From positions 1,674,001-1,738,000 of the forward strand of contig OY730175.1 of NCBI GenBank assembly GCA_963422465.1: a DNA stretch of 64,000 nucleotides, in the 5' to 3' direction. The notes below the pieces were generated by a model. That model worked only from the letters and a program-made list of their open reading frames with translations, made no database searches and was not told the DNA's origin. The stretch is from Lichina pygmaea. Taxonomy: Eukaryota; Ascomycota; Lichinomycetes; Lichinales; Lichinaceae. The translations under genes were made by a program, and so were the position numbers. Shown here piece by piece: positions 25,471 through 38,321 of the stretch (position 1 is its first letter; each line of letters starts with the position of its first letter).

Positions 25471-26096
25471 TCCTCTCGCCTCGACCTTGTCCATGTCTTT
25501 CTCGCCCTCTTTGGAAGGGTGGCACGGCCACCGGATGTGAGGGGAAGAAACCTGATGAAGGCGTTCGCATGGGTTCGGGAGGATGGGTATTGTTTTTTGT
25601 GTGCTGCCCCTCCATGTTTTGAGGCACTCGCATATCTGGAGGGGTGCTAGTGTGGACGGGGACAACTAAACAAAAGCGCTGGTGGGTGTGTGGGATTGCA
25701 TCAGACAGATACCCCAAGGTGATGCTGGCTTATCACCTGCGACGACTGTATTTTGCCTTTTCTTCTACGTTCGTCTTCATCTGTTTAATTCTGATTCAAG
25801 CGGGTTCGTCGTGGCTCAGGTGACCGTGGTGACGGTGGAGAAGAAGTACACGTGCTTCTTTGGTACTTTTTGTCTGTTTCACTGATCACCTTTGGTTGGT
25901 ACATCGCCAGCACCATGATATTTTGTTGTCTCGTCTTTTAATAGCCAATCGTTCAGATACCTATCCTGTTTCGTACTTCCTACGTCTGACATATCCTGGA
26001 GTGTGGCCTTGGCCCCCCTTTTCTCTCAAGAAGCTTTCCTCTATTGATACCAACCCACCGGTTCGTGTTGATTGCATAGCCGACTATCGTTCTTGT

Positions 26097-26218
26097 CTTG
26101 CGGAGTACATACCTTCGCGTTATGCTCTTAAATATATAGCTGCCTATCTATCTTGGCTTGCGTAGTACATATATTCACGTTACGCTGTTGATCATATATA
26201 GCTGCCTGCCTATCTTGG
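26097..26218. repeat. imperfect tandem repeat, unit about 61 bp
   Basis: Two adjacent copies (26097-26156 and 26157-26218) share the order: CTTGCG(G/T)AGTACAT, then a TTC(G/A)CGTTA core, then ATATATAGCTGCC and TATCTTGG. A weaker partial third copy appears just to the left at about 26063-26096. Confidence 0.8.
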
Positions 26219-28078
26219 CTTACAGGGTGGATGACTGGATTCAGATCATGCGGTCATGATTGTTGAAGATGTCGCCATCGAGCCCGCTGCGCGCCAGGGG
26301 GCTGCGCGGCAGCGGACCGCGTGGCCCGGAGCCGCGTAGCCGCACGAGCACCGAGAGCTGGGTCAAAGCATCTACGCCATCAGGCACGAGCAGGCAGCAG
26401 CATTAGGAGTAGGCACGGCGAGAAGACCGGGGCAGCACTAGCGGCTGGAGCGGCACTAGCAGCAGGCGTAAGAGCGTCAGGAGCGAGACGCAGCATAAAA
26501 GCCGAGGCCTCTCCCCTCACCTCGAGATGCAGAGCCACAGAGCAGCGCAAATCCCGCTAAAGCCCAACGCCTTTCTCAACAATGACCATTTTGACTACAG
26601 CATACGAGGTGGCTTTGGCTATAGGTATCACAGTGAAGGTCGCTGGCAAGGTTCGATCCCCTCATGCCGTGCCTGGTTGCTAGACACGTGGAATTCTAGG
26701 CCTACAAGCTGCGGCTGTACAGTCTCGGCCCGAGGTAAACTGAGATCAATGGGTCATCGACATGATAATTCTTTTTTTTCATCTGATTCGAGGCCAGCAA
26801 GGTTATGTCATATGATAGCCCGGCGCGCGGGGTGAGACTAGGTGACAGATCTGGAATATTGTCCTTGTCATGTGATTACCGTACCAGATATCCATCTGAT
26901 TCCAGGTCAAAGACTGATCCTCAAGTTTATACTTTGGAAATCTCAAATGTGTATCAGTCCTCAAGCCGTCAGTCGACTTTGTCCCAGTCACAGTGAGCAG
27001 TGACAGCAGTGACACTATAGACGGTGGAGTAAGTGTCGATGGTCCCCGTGGTGTCAAATCAAACAATTTCCCTACTCGTCGGCTGCCTCGTCCCAATGAT
27101 ATCTACAGATGATAATCAGGTTGCAAGCTGGGCAGCTGATGAGACTTCACAACGCCGAACGCGTCAGTGTTGGAGAGGCCATACGGTAAGAGCGAGTCTG
27201 AGGATAGAGTCCTACCGATACCGGTACGGTAGGGTATGGCTATTCATGCTAGGACCATAGCAACTGAAGATGAGCTCTGGCCGGTCAGGACATCTTTCGG
27301 CCTGAAGACAGCCACCTGTTTTGCCCAGGGTTCTATGCTCCAGAGATGAATTGAGCATGAGTTGCTTATCGTGAAAGCCTGCCGGGAGCCACGAGAGTAG
27401 AGCTGCATTAGCGTTAGGCGAGTTGTGGTATCGACGCCATTGATACGGTAGGATTAGTCAGCTATCAAGCTTCAGCGCTAGCAGCCCTACGGTACCACAA
27501 CATTGAACGGATCCTAACGCGACAGTCAACATCTGTGATCTGAGGAGCCAGAACAACAATATGGCACCAGACAATTGCCTTGGGGGGATTTTCTTGGCCG
27601 AGCTACTTCCCTATATCTCTAGTTGTCTGCAGGTCTGGCAAAGTAGATGGCTTGATTGCTCCACGATCAGGAGACGGCCAGATGATGACGACTGCGCAGG
27701 ATGTTCGGATCCGAACATCGCGTCCGAAGGAAACTCATTCCCAGTCTTTTCTCTCCCCGGCATCGAAACTGAGCGTTCGATGCCGTTCGCAGCTGTTAGG
27801 ACCACGGCCGGTTCAGACTGTTTACAAAGCCTTGGTACCGGATTCAGTCGCACCATTCCCGTATCGGCCGGGAGACAAGTCCCACGAACATGGAGCATTC
27901 CTGCACGACGCGCGCGCCCTTTTAGCTCGCGCGCCCTCATCGTCGGCACCACAACAACCAAAATACTGGTGCGCTTTCCTCAGGACTTACGGTAGCTCGT
28001 GGGTTCAAAAATTCCCCCCACCCAATTCCCACATTCCCTGTTCGTCGTCCCGTCACTTGCTTCCTCCCCACTCCCGTC

Positions 28079-28119
<41 letters not shown>
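28079..28119. repeat. (TTG)n microsatellite
   Basis: About 13 TTG/GTT units in the presumed upstream region of the kinase gene. Confidence 0.9.
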
Positions 28120-28618
28120 CGCTCTTGTTTTGATCCCTTGCCTGTGTCTGACCCTTCTTCTCATACTTCGCCTACGCGGTTTCGTGTACCCGCCTCATAC
28201 GCATTGCAGTACAGCAGGGCTACGAAGCCCTCCCCCCACGGTGTGAGAGCCTCTAGTGTGCTGCAACGGGCACTGGCAAGCCGTGGTGGGACGAGCGTGC
28301 CTTGATCGCGTTGAGCCAAGCTTTCGACGTACCAAGGCGTCAGACCTCTCCAGAGAACCATAGACACGCGTGTTTGCGGGGGCTGAGTTCTCTACGGTCT
28401 GGTTCGTGCACGTAGGCGTCTACTACAGCGTGTCGTCCGAGGTCTACAATCCTGTAGCGAAACCGAGCCCGATATCGAATTCAATCTTGCTTCTTGTGAG
28501 TACATGATGATCTGCTGCGGAGTTGGAGACGGGATCGCTGACGGCTTACAGTAACCTCGTCACCCCGTTATCGGATTGGTTCTGCTGTCCGTCAGCCCCA
28601 ATTGGGGGTTGCCCCAGG

Positions 28619-31600
28619 ATGAATGCGAGCCAGCCGCGCCAACTGAGAAGGGTTGGCCGGCGTCCGCTAGCAGATACAACTGCGGCTGCGAATAATGCTA
28701 GAGCAACCGCTCCAATGCGTCGTGGTGGTGATGGTGAAGCTTGCGTGCCGATAAAGGCCGAAAAGCAGGGGCCTGCTCCCTCCATCAATCGGCTGCGCGT
28801 TGTGAATCCGGACCGCCCTATGGCTGCCAGTGCCGACGACCGCCGCATCGCTGCCGTTGTCGCAGCCACCGAGGCTCGCCCAGGGTCGAACCGCAATTCT
28901 CAGGCCTCGGTCGAGTCGAACAATGGGTCGGCCAAGTCGCAGAGGAAGACTCATGTGGGTCCCTGGCAGCTCGGCAAGGACTTGGGCAGCGGATCCACGG
29001 CTCGAGTTCGGAAGGCCAGGCACGTCGTGACCGGGCAGCTGGCAGCGGTGAAGATCATCTCACGGACAGCCTTTACCAGCGAGGACCCGGGGAAGAGCTT
29101 CCGCGTTCGCGAGCCGCTTGAGATCGGAATTGACGAGATCCGGCGGCTTCCCTTTGGGATCGAACGCGAAGTGGTGATCATGAAGCTTCTCAAGCATCAA
29201 CACGTTATCCAGCTGTATGATGTTTGGGAGAACCGCGGAGAGCTGTGGGTTTGATGATGCTGAACTTTACCGGTGACGGCGTTCCCGCTGACGATCGGGG
29301 GGGTTTTTTTTTCTCCAGGTACCTGGTTTTGGAGTATGTTGACGGTGGAGAACTGTTCGAACACATCCTGGCCGCTCAAGGTCTGCAGGAGTGGGAAGCG
29401 ATACGATTCTTTCGTCAGCTGCTTTCCGGCCTGACTTACTGCCACGCCTTCAGCATCTGCCATCGAGACTTGAAGCTCGAGAATATCCTGTTGGATTCGA
29501 ACAAGAACTTGAAGATCGCTGACTTTGGCTTCGCGGCGCTCCAGCCGCACAATCGGCTTCTCGAGACACCATGTGGCAGCCCGCACTATGTCGCGCCGGA
29601 GATTCTCAAGGCGAAGCCATATCGTGGCGACGTTGCCGACATCTGGAGCTGCGGCGTCATACTATACGTGCTTCTCCTTGGCTCTCTGCCGTGGGACGAC
29701 AAGGACCTCAAGGTCCTGCTCCAAAAGGTCACCGATGGTCACCTATATGTGCCAAACCATCTCAACCCAGAGGCCATCGACTTGCTGTACCGCATTCTCG
29801 AAGTCGATCCTCGAAGGCGGATCACGATTGAGGAGATTTGGCACCATCCGCTCATCAAACGGTACGATGCCGTTGCCGATGTACATGGCACGCTCGAGTG
29901 GTTCGCCTGCCCCCCTTCGTTCCCTACCGTGATGGAGTTGCGTCGCCCGGCGACGACGACCGAGATCGACCACGAAGTCTTGCGCAACCTTCAAGCCTTG
30001 TGGCACAGGGAATCCAAGGACGAAATTGTCGGCCGGCTTTTGGACGCCGAGTAAGTCGTCTCGAGGAAGCTGTTCCTCTTTTGCCGGATGGCGAGAGCAT
30101 CTCATCGAGTTCTTTAGCTGACACGAAACCCCAGAGCCAACCAGGAGAAGTTCTTCTACCGTCTGCTTCTGAAGTATCGGGAGGATCATCTTGAAGACTA
30201 TCAGGGCCCTGACCTCGAGCATTCTGCAAGCGACTACCACCATCTCCGACGTCCGCTGCCTCGCAAGCTGCCCTCTAGTCGCTACAGTCTCGCACGAGGG
30301 CCGATCAGCAGCCGCCAGTCTCAATTCTCCATCGTGAGCAGCCGCAGCAGGCGCAGAGACGGTTACTATGCTTCTCCCCAGACCGCGCAGTCCCTCCAGA
30401 GCTATGACCCTTTCCGGCCATCTCTCAATCCCCTGCCTGCCGTCGATGCGCCCTACGCGAACATCACTGTCCATCGCGACCAGACGGCTCAGCCGGAGCA
30501 TCGGCCTATCAGCCTCAGGCATCCAGCAATAGCGAGGTTGGGGGCCACGGGTGGCTCGTTCGCGTCCAGCTCTCTTGCCAACTCGACGAGGACCTCTGGA
30601 GCGGCAAGCCATGTCCACAGCGGCGTGAGTCGATATGCCTCGAGAAGCACCTTTGCTAGCACGGGCTACCGCAGCAGCCCACCAGTCGTTGTCCGAGCAT
30701 CCAGCAGCTCCAGAATTCGCGTCGCATTCAACCATGGCCGTAGCCCATCGAACAACAGCCAGGCCGGTCAGAGACGCGACGGTGCGAGGTCGAGGATCGA
30801 AGAGCGTCGCGACCCGATCCAAACCCCGACTGCGAGCCTGCCGACCTTGAACTTCTCGAGCCCGACAGGCCCAGAAATTCATGCAGCGCCGCCACCACCG
30901 CGGTCTCGTAAGGAAGCAACCGGTCAGGTGCGACATGCGCCCACGGCGTTCAAACATTCGGCGCAGGCGAGCATTTTCAGGGAAGAGGCTCGTAAGGTCA
31001 GCAACGAGCTGAAGAAGGTCTGCGATGAGGCATTCAAGTCGTCGGTGTTCTCAAGCGACGGTACTTCGACGACCGATCCGTTGCGCGAAGTCGACTCCCC
31101 GATCACGTCGGCTGCCACAAGCGATGGAGCGACGCCGCCAGCTGGCCCCACAGCCGGAATCCAGCTTCGGCCGATGACCCGTGGCAAGCAGTGTGCGCCT
31201 TCGCGTGAACGAGCACTGCCACCGCCGCCCGCAGCGATAGAGGACGCGGCCACGATAGCTCACCTGCGCGAGACTCGAGACAAGCTACTCAAGCGGTCGA
31301 CCGAAGGCGGACCTACCCGGCCGTTTGGATACCTGGACGATGTCGTCGCGCATCTCGATAGGCTTCTCGAACCTGAGCCCGTCGGGCACGAGGGCGGAGA
31401 GAATGAAGAGAGACGACGCACCGTCTCGGCGGGCACCGCGTACAGAGACACGCACGCAACGGGCGGTCTGCCCGTCATCTCAGAAGAAGGTCGTTCTCAG
31501 GAACGAGACGGCGCGAGCAACGACGCCTCCAGGGGTCGCTCCGGGGATCGGGCAGCCTCTGCGCCTTATCCGCCTCGATCGGCAGCACCGGGTCCCAGTC

Positions 31601-32867
31601 GCCACTCGGAGCAGACGAGCACGATCCGCCTTGTGCCGCCTATCGACTTGCCCCCGATGGCCCATGTCGCGCCACTCAACGTACGCAAACGCAGCGAGCA
31701 GTCGCCTGCTGGCGGCCACGTTGCCAGTACGTCGAGGCTCGCAGCCGAGCCCGGCAGATACTCCGCCAGGCCGCAGGAGGACGAGCTCGTGCAGCGACAC
31801 AGCGGACGGCTGCCCTCGAATCGTGACCAGCCGGATGACGTCATCTACGAGGACGACGAGGACGAAGCGGCCGAGCAGCCTCAGGGCAAGCGCGTTGGGT
31901 GGTTCAAGCGGAACTTTACGTCCAGCGGCAAGGAGAATCGTCGACAGGGCAGCGAAAACAAGAAGAACGCTGCCTCGGACAACAAGAAGAACAAGGCGTC
32001 CGACGAGAAGAGAGCGTCGGCAGAGGAGACGGCGAGCTGGCTGAAAGCGCCCGTCGGAGCCAAGACGGAAGAGGAAGAGCAGACGCGGAAACTGTCTGGC
32101 AAGAAGAGCTTCCTCAAGCTGTTCGGGCGACGAGAGCCGAACAAGGAGACCGCAGAGCTCACTCTCGGTGGTAGGTGTCCGGGCGGGGCTGGGACGTCGC
32201 GGGATTTGCTGACCAGTCGCGATCTCAAAACAGCGCCGGACGGGGATGACTCGGTCAGTTTCTCATCCGCGGGACCGGCCTCCAAGGCCGATGCGCAGTC
32301 GTCGTCGACGGCCGGCCAGCGTCGGCCGGTGCAGCCGCAGCAGCATTGGTTGGCGCGCTTCTTCCACATCAAGCCGGCCAGCACGACGCTGTGCTTCGAG
32401 TCGAACAAGGTGCGGATGCGTCGGGAGATCGCGACGCTGCTACGCAGCTGGAAGAAGTACGGGCTGCGCGACGTCACGGTCGACAAACGCCACAGCATTG
32501 TGTTTGGGAGGGTGGATGCGGACAACTGTACGTACTGATGGGAGTCGATCTTTTTTCCGCTCGCTGTTTTTGCTGCCGTCCTCCCCATCCACAGCTTGAC
32601 GGTCGCTGACTCGGCTCTCTTCCACTCTTGCGACGAAAAGTCCTCAAGATCCGACCGGTCTCCTTTGCATGCGAAGTCTTTGCCGTGCTCGACCACGGCC
32701 GCCGAGCTCAGCTGTCCGTTGCCCGCTTCACGCAGGAGAAGGGCGCGGCCAGCAGCTTCTACCGCGTCGTCAGCACGGTCGAGGACACGCTCCGGCATCG
32801 CGGTCTGCTCGTGGCAGATTCAAAGAAACGGCGAGCCATGACGCAGGTGTTGCAGCAACAGGGATGA
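28619..32867 (+). CDS. Gin4/Hsl1/Cdr2-type serine/threonine kinase
   Basis: Large AMPK-related kinase of the Nim1-type group. In yeasts these act at the bud neck or cortical nodes to organise septins and relieve Wee1 inhibition. Four exons: 28619-29244, 29319-30050, 30135-32527 and 32641-32867, giving 1325 residues with consistent phases. The glycine loop (GKDLGSGSTARV) is at about 119-130, catalytic Lys at 145, HRDLKLEN at 257-264 and DFG at 277-279, then GSPHYVAPE. The long middle region is Ser/Arg/Pro-rich and low in complexity. The C-terminal about 110 residues (VRMRREIATLLRSW through RGLLVADSKKR) match the fungal KA1-like membrane-binding domain typical of Gin4/Hsl1. The first donor is GTGGGT at 29245, chosen because it restores the conserved ELYLVLEYVDGG. 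A possible extra 63-nt in-frame intron (32171-32233, donor GTAGGT, acceptor ACAG) cannot be ruled in or out. Confidence 0.92.
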
Positions 32868-33586
32868 GCCTTGTCCGGGGGCTTGTCATCTTGTATCAAC
32901 TCTGTATCCTTTTTACGTTCCTGTCCCCCCTTTTCTTTCTTCTTCAATTCCCTTTCCTGCTCGTATCCTATCCCCGTCATCACCTTGCCTTGTCCATTGA
33001 TTCAGACAATCGTTTGTAATCCTTTTGCCGGCACGTCGTCCAACCATCCCTCCATACATTCATCCAATTACTCCACTCACCAGTCCATGCCCCCATCTCA
33101 TCGTCCTCATCATGACCCGTTCCCCACTAATCCCGTCCGACGTGAAGAGGCCAGCTTTTGAATATGTGGGAACCGGGAGGACGAGGCCGAGACAAGGAGC
33201 TCTGGGATCGAAGTGACTGGAGACGGAGGAGAGACGGGAGGAGAAAGGTACGTTAGCTAGGGTGTCAGCGACAATCTTGTAGGAAGCACCGACGGACGAG
33301 GATGATGGAAAGACGACTCGGCTTGGAGATGGCGCGGGCCAGGATTATCATGCGTCAGCGAAGGACGATAATAGTTCGAGAATCGAGTTGTAATACCCTC
33401 CCTCCATCGACGTCTCTGCTGCTGTCGTTGTCATGGTCGTAGTCGTCATCGTCGTCCTCTCTGTATTCTCTGCATACGTACATTTCCTCTGCAGTCTCTA
33501 CATGCTGCGCATAAGTCACAGCTCTCCTTTAATCTCTACCGTACGTACATATCGTTCCGTAACATGATCCAGAAGCCGCGCCCCCT

Positions 33587-33615
<29 letters not shown>
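33587..33615. repeat. poly-C tract (29 nt)
   Basis: Uninterrupted C run, followed by further pyrimidine-rich sequence and CATCCCTCC-type repeats up to about 33720. Confidence 0.9.
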
Positions 33616-33617
<2 letters not shown>

Positions 33618-34219
33618 ACTTTTTCCCCTCTTTCCCCTCTTTCCGCCCTTCTCTGCTTTCTCAACGACCAAGTCCAGCGCCGTCCCCTCCCATCCCTCCC
33701 ATCCCTCCCATCCCCTCCCACTCATCCACGCCCGTCCACACTCAAGACAACGACACACAGCCGCCACGACCGCCATATGGAAACTGAGATAGACACGTGG
33801 CAAGAAGGAGGAAAGAGTTTAAGAACGATGCGGACAGGGACAGAAAGTAAAGCCCCAGAGGATCTTTGAGACCCGGAAGGGAAAATAGAGAACTTGGAGA
33901 GATGTCTTCATAGAGTTTGTATGTTCGTCTTTTGCTCTCCCTCTCTCCCTCTCTCTCTGTCTCTATAGTGTACACTCTCCACTTTAGGGAGTATGCCAGA
34001 GGAGGAATGAATGTGGGAGGTGTAAGTGGGAAGAATAGAAGGTGGACTTGTCACAGGATGTGGACTATGGCCAAGGAGAATCATAAGCACAAAGTTACCG
34101 GTACACCTGTATGATACAGTACCGTACCCCAGTGAAGATTCAAGTCACAGACAGAAGACAGGATGAAGGAAGTCTTGCACCCAGCTAACTTGTTGTACAA
34201 AATAAAAAACAGTGATGTA

Positions 34220-34272
34220 GACCGCAGTGACAGCAGCAGTGACAGCAGCAGTGACAGCATCACTGACAGTAG
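34220..34272. repeat. CAGTGACAGCAG tandem repeat
   Basis: Short tandem array of a 12-15 bp unit containing CAGTGACAG, with about four copies. Confidence 0.8.
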
Positions 34273-34744
34273 CAAGGCTAAGACACGTGCCGTAGGCCGG
34301 ACCAGGGTCGGCCCTAGCTTAGTCAGTAAAACAACAAGGCCGATATAGGCCTCGAACCCCGAGAGGTCTTAATTCAGCAGACTTCCCCCCCCCCCCTTTG
34401 ATATGCAGGCTGTAGCCACTCATGTAGTCGTGCCACATGCCACTGACCATTGCTCTTCTCCTATCGGAACTAATCAGAAAGAAGAAGGAGAAGAAGAAGA
34501 AGACTGTGGGTGCCCTCTCCTTCCACCGAATCCCCCTCTCTCTCCCCCATCTCTCTCCCACCATCGCTGCGCTTTTGCAGATTCAACACCAAAAGAAAGG
34601 AAAAAACAACACGGAGGATTCATATTGGGAAGATACAGACGAATTGATACGAGACACTAGGAACTCAAGATAGCCACGCGGACCAGTTGAAGTGTTGTGG
34701 ATAGTGATGACAATGGTGAGGAGATGATAGCAGTCATGCTATCG

Positions 34745-34766
34745 ATGATGATGATGATGATGATGA
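34745..34766. repeat. (GAT)n trinucleotide repeat
   Basis: Short GAT array. A CAACCA hexamer array follows about 95 bp to the right at 34857-34889. Confidence 0.8.
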
Positions 34767-35924
34767 CTACAGTGAAGATGGCTATAGCAACAACAGAAGC
34801 TGATGACGACGACAACGATGACGATGGGAATGATGACAGCAATGATGAACGGCAAAACCCACAACCACAACCACAACCACAACCACAGCCACGTCAGCAA
34901 TAACAGTACACCAACCGCACCATCCACCGCGCCAGGACACCACGACACCACGACCGGAAACCACCACTACCACCATGCTTTGTAGAGCTTTCCATTTTTA
35001 TCTTCCCGACAGAGACGCAAGCAAGAGAAGGAATTAGAAAGAAGAGGGGACTCAAACAAAAACTCGCCTCCGGCGCCGCCGCCGCCGCCGCCGCCGCAGG
35101 CTCCTACCGGCGTCCGGCCCAGCCTCTCCATTCCTCCTCTCTCCTCTCTACTCGTATTCTCCCCTTCTCCCCGATCCGCCGGCGTCCTCGTCGTGGGTGC
35201 GGGTGTGTGTAAATACAATTCTCGGTGCTCCCTGCGTCATTCCTGGCAGGGGTGTGTGTGAAGATACGATACAATCAATGCCTCGCTGACCGTCCCTGAC
35301 CGTCCCTGACCGTCCTCCCGGTGTAAAAAAAATAAAAAAATAAAAAAATAAAAAAATAAAAAGAAAAAGAGCACATTTTTTTGCCACGACGCTGTTCCTG
35401 TTGTGAAAAATGCTCCCGACGATTGATTGTAGACAGTTGATGGCAATATGTATCCCCCCCCGTCCGCCCGAGCACTGCCCACCGAATGCCGACCGACCAC
35501 AAACCGTCCGTCCGTCCGCCTGCCTGCCCGCCTGCCTGCCTGCCTGACCCATCGACACATAGACCTGATCCAGCCATGCATGCCCCCCCTTTTTGGATTT
35601 TCCACACGCAAGCCACCTTTTTTCCCACCGGACCCTAAGCTTCCAAAGTGCAAACACGACGCACAAATACGTCCCCCGTCCCCGGGAAGAGGAGTGTGCG
35701 AGGATTGGAAAATTTTTGTAAAACAAAGAGAAGAAAAAAAAAAAAAAACTCCTTTGTCTTCATGTACTCTGAGTCGTTGCTGCTGCTGTAGTGTAGTGGA
35801 TGGAAATAGGAGTGAAATTGTGATCATGGTTATTGTGAATTCGTTGCTCTGTCGGATGGCGGGGTGGGGGGTTTGTGAGATCTATCGAGATCTGACAAAG
35901 TCTTGCGGGATTAATGAATGTAGG

Positions 35925-35928
<4 letters not shown>

Positions 35929-35979
<51 letters not shown>
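35929..35979. repeat. (GA)n microsatellite
   Basis: GA tract of about 50 bases, about 140 bp beyond the 3' end of the Zn2Cys6 gene. Confidence 0.9.
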
Positions 35980-35981
<2 letters not shown>

Positions 35982-36120
35982 AAACAGAGAGGGAGAGGAA
36001 GACGAGGTTGGTCGTGGATAGAGTGAGTGAGTGAGAGAGAGGTACAAGAGTCCGGCATCTCGCTCAAACGATACAAGAATTCCAATCGGTCTGGCATCTC
36101 CTTTGACCGAGGTCGAAACG

Positions 36121-37890
36121 CTAGATGCCTCGTCTGGGCATCAGAGCATCCAGCATCTCGTGGTCCGTCGCGCTCCGACCTCCTTGGCCCTGTCCCGGAC
36201 CTTGGTCGAGCATGTTCTGTATGCTCATGCCCGGTCGACGCTCGTCCGATGCTGGCGGTCGGTGTCGCGACGACGACGCGTGATGCGCCGGCGGCGGCGT
36301 TTGTTCGGCCGCGCCGCGTGGCGGCAGCGAGAGCGGCGGATGGAGCCCCGGGAAAGCGTACGGCGCCGCGGCGGCGGCGACCGAAGAGGAAGAAGACTCC
36401 CGGGGCGAGCTGCTGTTGCGCTCAAAGGCGTACGACTGGGGCGGGGTGCGGCCCGGCTCGGGGTAGTACGACGACGACGAGGTCGAGCCGGCGCCGGGCG
36501 CGTGCGGGTACGGTGCCTGGTAGGACGCCGTCGACGAGGCCGGCGATCCGGGGGCACGGTGGGCCGAGGCGTCCGGGTAGGCGTGGTCGGTCGAGCTGTC
36601 GCGGCGGTAGAGCCGACCCGAGCCCGGGATCGGGGCCGCGAACGTCGGCGTGCGAGGCTCGTCCGGCCCGCGCCGACGTCCGGCGTGGTCCGAAACGGCG
36701 TCGGTCGGCGAGACGTCAGGCGGACCGTAGACGCCATCCGAGGCGTACGGCGCCTGCGGGGCCAGCGCGTTGAGCGGCTGGCCGTGAGCGCCGTAGATGA
36801 CCGGCGCGTTCTGGCCGTAGCCGGGACGGGCGCCGCCGGCTCCGCCGGCGCCGGCGCCGACTCCCCCTCCTCCTCGACCGGGCATGGCCGCGTTGCGCAG
36901 ATGCGGGTAGGCCGTGTGAGCGGGCACAAAGGCCTGGGCCTGCGACGACACGGGCGTGAAGATGCACTCTTGATTGAAGCGCTGACAGTTGGTGCACCGG
37001 CCGTCGGCGGAGCTCTCGAAGCCGGAGCATCGTATCTGTTCGTCGCACCGCAGACGGTCAGTGCGCGCGAGCGAGACGAGCCGAGGTAGGACCGAGACAA
37101 GGGCAAAGCGGTCTTTTGAGCCAGGCCGGGCAAGGCCACCCAGAAAGAGGTGAACATCAAGCAGGCAAGACGGGGGCCGTCCTCTACGTCCGACGTAGGA
37201 AGCTCATGTCGCTCGCTTCTTCCGTCGACTCACCTTTCGACGTCGGCAATATCGACAGGCGATGGCGGTGCGTTGTCGAGGAGCCGGTTGGTTGAAGGTC
37301 ATGTGTCCCGCTTGCGGCCGATACGCCTGGTTCGGCGCCCCGTGATACTCGGGTGGAGGCAAGCCGTAAGGGTCTTGTTGCGGAGAGAGGGCGGCCATGT
37401 GAGCCATACCGCCGGCGCCGCCGCCACCCGACGGCGATCGGGGATCGACAAGTTCCTGCGAGGGGCCGTACGGATCAGAACCCGGCCAAGGTAACGGAAA
37501 CGGAGGGGCGACAAGGAGAGGGATGCTGAAAGATGCGGTGCTGTGCGGTGCGCATGTGGAAGTGATTCGCTGACAATGTCTCGCGCGCACGCGGCTCAGC
37601 GATGGCTCTTGCACTCGCTCTCGCTCTCGCTCTCGGACGTCGGTGGTGTCGGACAAGGAAACGAGAACGAGGCATTCCGAAGGGGGCCCGAACTTGGGCG
37701 AGTGACCTACTGGTTGCTGTTCTAGCCTCGGAGGAGGATATCCCTGACCGGAGGGTGGATAGCTGTTGGCGACGGATCGGTCGTCGTATGAGGCCGAATG
37801 AGGATGATGAGGATGATGATGGTGAAGCTGTTGGTGCTGCTGGTGCTGCTGGTGCTGCTGCTGGCCCTGCAGGTCTCTGTTGGGGAACAT
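36121..37890 (-). CDS. Zn(II)2Cys6 transcription factor
   Basis: Fungal binuclear-zinc-cluster transcription factor, probably nuclear. Best model: exons 37890-37711, 37455-37234 and 37035-36121, 438 residues. The zinc cluster is split by a 198-nt intron: ACRYCRRRK ends exon 2 (donor GTGAGT) and IRCSGFESSADGRCTNC begins exon 3. Together they give a C-x2-C-x6-C-x10-C-x2-C-x6-C pattern. The N-terminus is Gln/His-rich (encoded by CTG/GTG repeats) and the C-terminus is Ser/Pro/Gly-rich with no visible fungal regulatory middle domain. It ends in a short conserved-looking segment with SIQNMLDQGPG. The cluster plus FNQECIFTPVSSQAQAFVPA resembles a conserved filamentous-fungal regulator whose name I do not recall. 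The first intron (255 nt) is uncertain, because the frame stays open through it. An additional upstream exon is possible. Confidence 0.82.
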
Positions 37891-37927
37891 TTGGTGAAAA
37901 GGGGGGGGCGAAATGGAGAAGGAGGGA

Positions 37928-37953
37928 GGGGGGGGGGGGGGGGGGGGGGGGGG
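37928..37953. repeat. poly-G tract (26 nt)
   Basis: Uninterrupted G run about 40 bp upstream of the chosen start codon of the Zn2Cys6 gene, so it lies in the presumed promoter or 5' leader (C-rich on the transcribed strand). Confidence 0.9.
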
Positions 37954-38279
37954 TGGTGGCGAGGAAATAAAACGGTTCGAGCTGATGACGACCTAGAGAC
38001 AGGATAACGTGCTTTGGGGAATTTGACGGCGTCGGTTCCGAATCACGGCCCCGAGGGGCGCACCACGCGAGCCTGAGCGGGCATCGGTTGCAAGCCGGCG
38101 CCGTCCCAAGCTTCTGGGATCTGGGATCTGGTTTCTGGGTTCGACTTAGGGGACGACAAGGGGGGTGGTGGGGGGTTCCGGAAGATCCGGTAGGCGTAAG
38201 GGTAACGCCAGGCCCGCTGAAAAACCGCCCTCTCTCCCTCGCGACCAAGGCCGACCCGAGCCAAGGAGCGAAACGACCG

Positions 38280-38321
38280 TAGCGAGCGAGCGAGCGAGCG
38301 AGCGAGCGAGCGAGCGAGCGA
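38280..38321. repeat. (AGCG)n tetranucleotide repeat
   Basis: About ten tandem copies of a 4-bp unit upstream of the Zn2Cys6 gene. Confidence 0.9.

Larger units (their letters stand above)
25471..28618. other. intergenic region between C2H2 factor and Gin4-type kinase
   Basis: About 3.1 kb. The left part is AT-richer and likely 3' untranslated sequence. It contains an imperfect tandem repeat of about 61 bp and a GC-rich patch at 26280-26520 of different composition, with short frames of no recognisable type. The right part has a (TTG)n tract and probably holds the kinase promoter and 5' leader. I see no supportable gene. Confidence 0.5.
32868..36120. other. intergenic repeat-rich region between two convergent genes
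   Basis: About 3.25 kb between the kinase and the Zn2Cys6 factor, which are transcribed toward each other. It contains many simple repeats and no recognisable coding frame. Frames such as those at 35148-35726 and 35448-35981 arise from AT-rich or GA-repeat tracts. Confidence 0.55.

Noticed and set aside
26280-26520. GC-rich patch considered as an LTR or other transposon end
   Set aside because: No paired repeats, target-site duplication or coding remnant could be found.
26597-26670. 74-nt tRNA-like segment with a GGTTCGATCCC box and 6 of 7 acceptor pairs
   Set aside because: The T-stem pairs poorly, there is no anticodon stem, and the A box does not fit. Probably chance.
29743-30957. 404-codon antisense frame over the kinase gene
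   Set aside because: Antisense shadow of the kinase exons. It has no recognisable motif.
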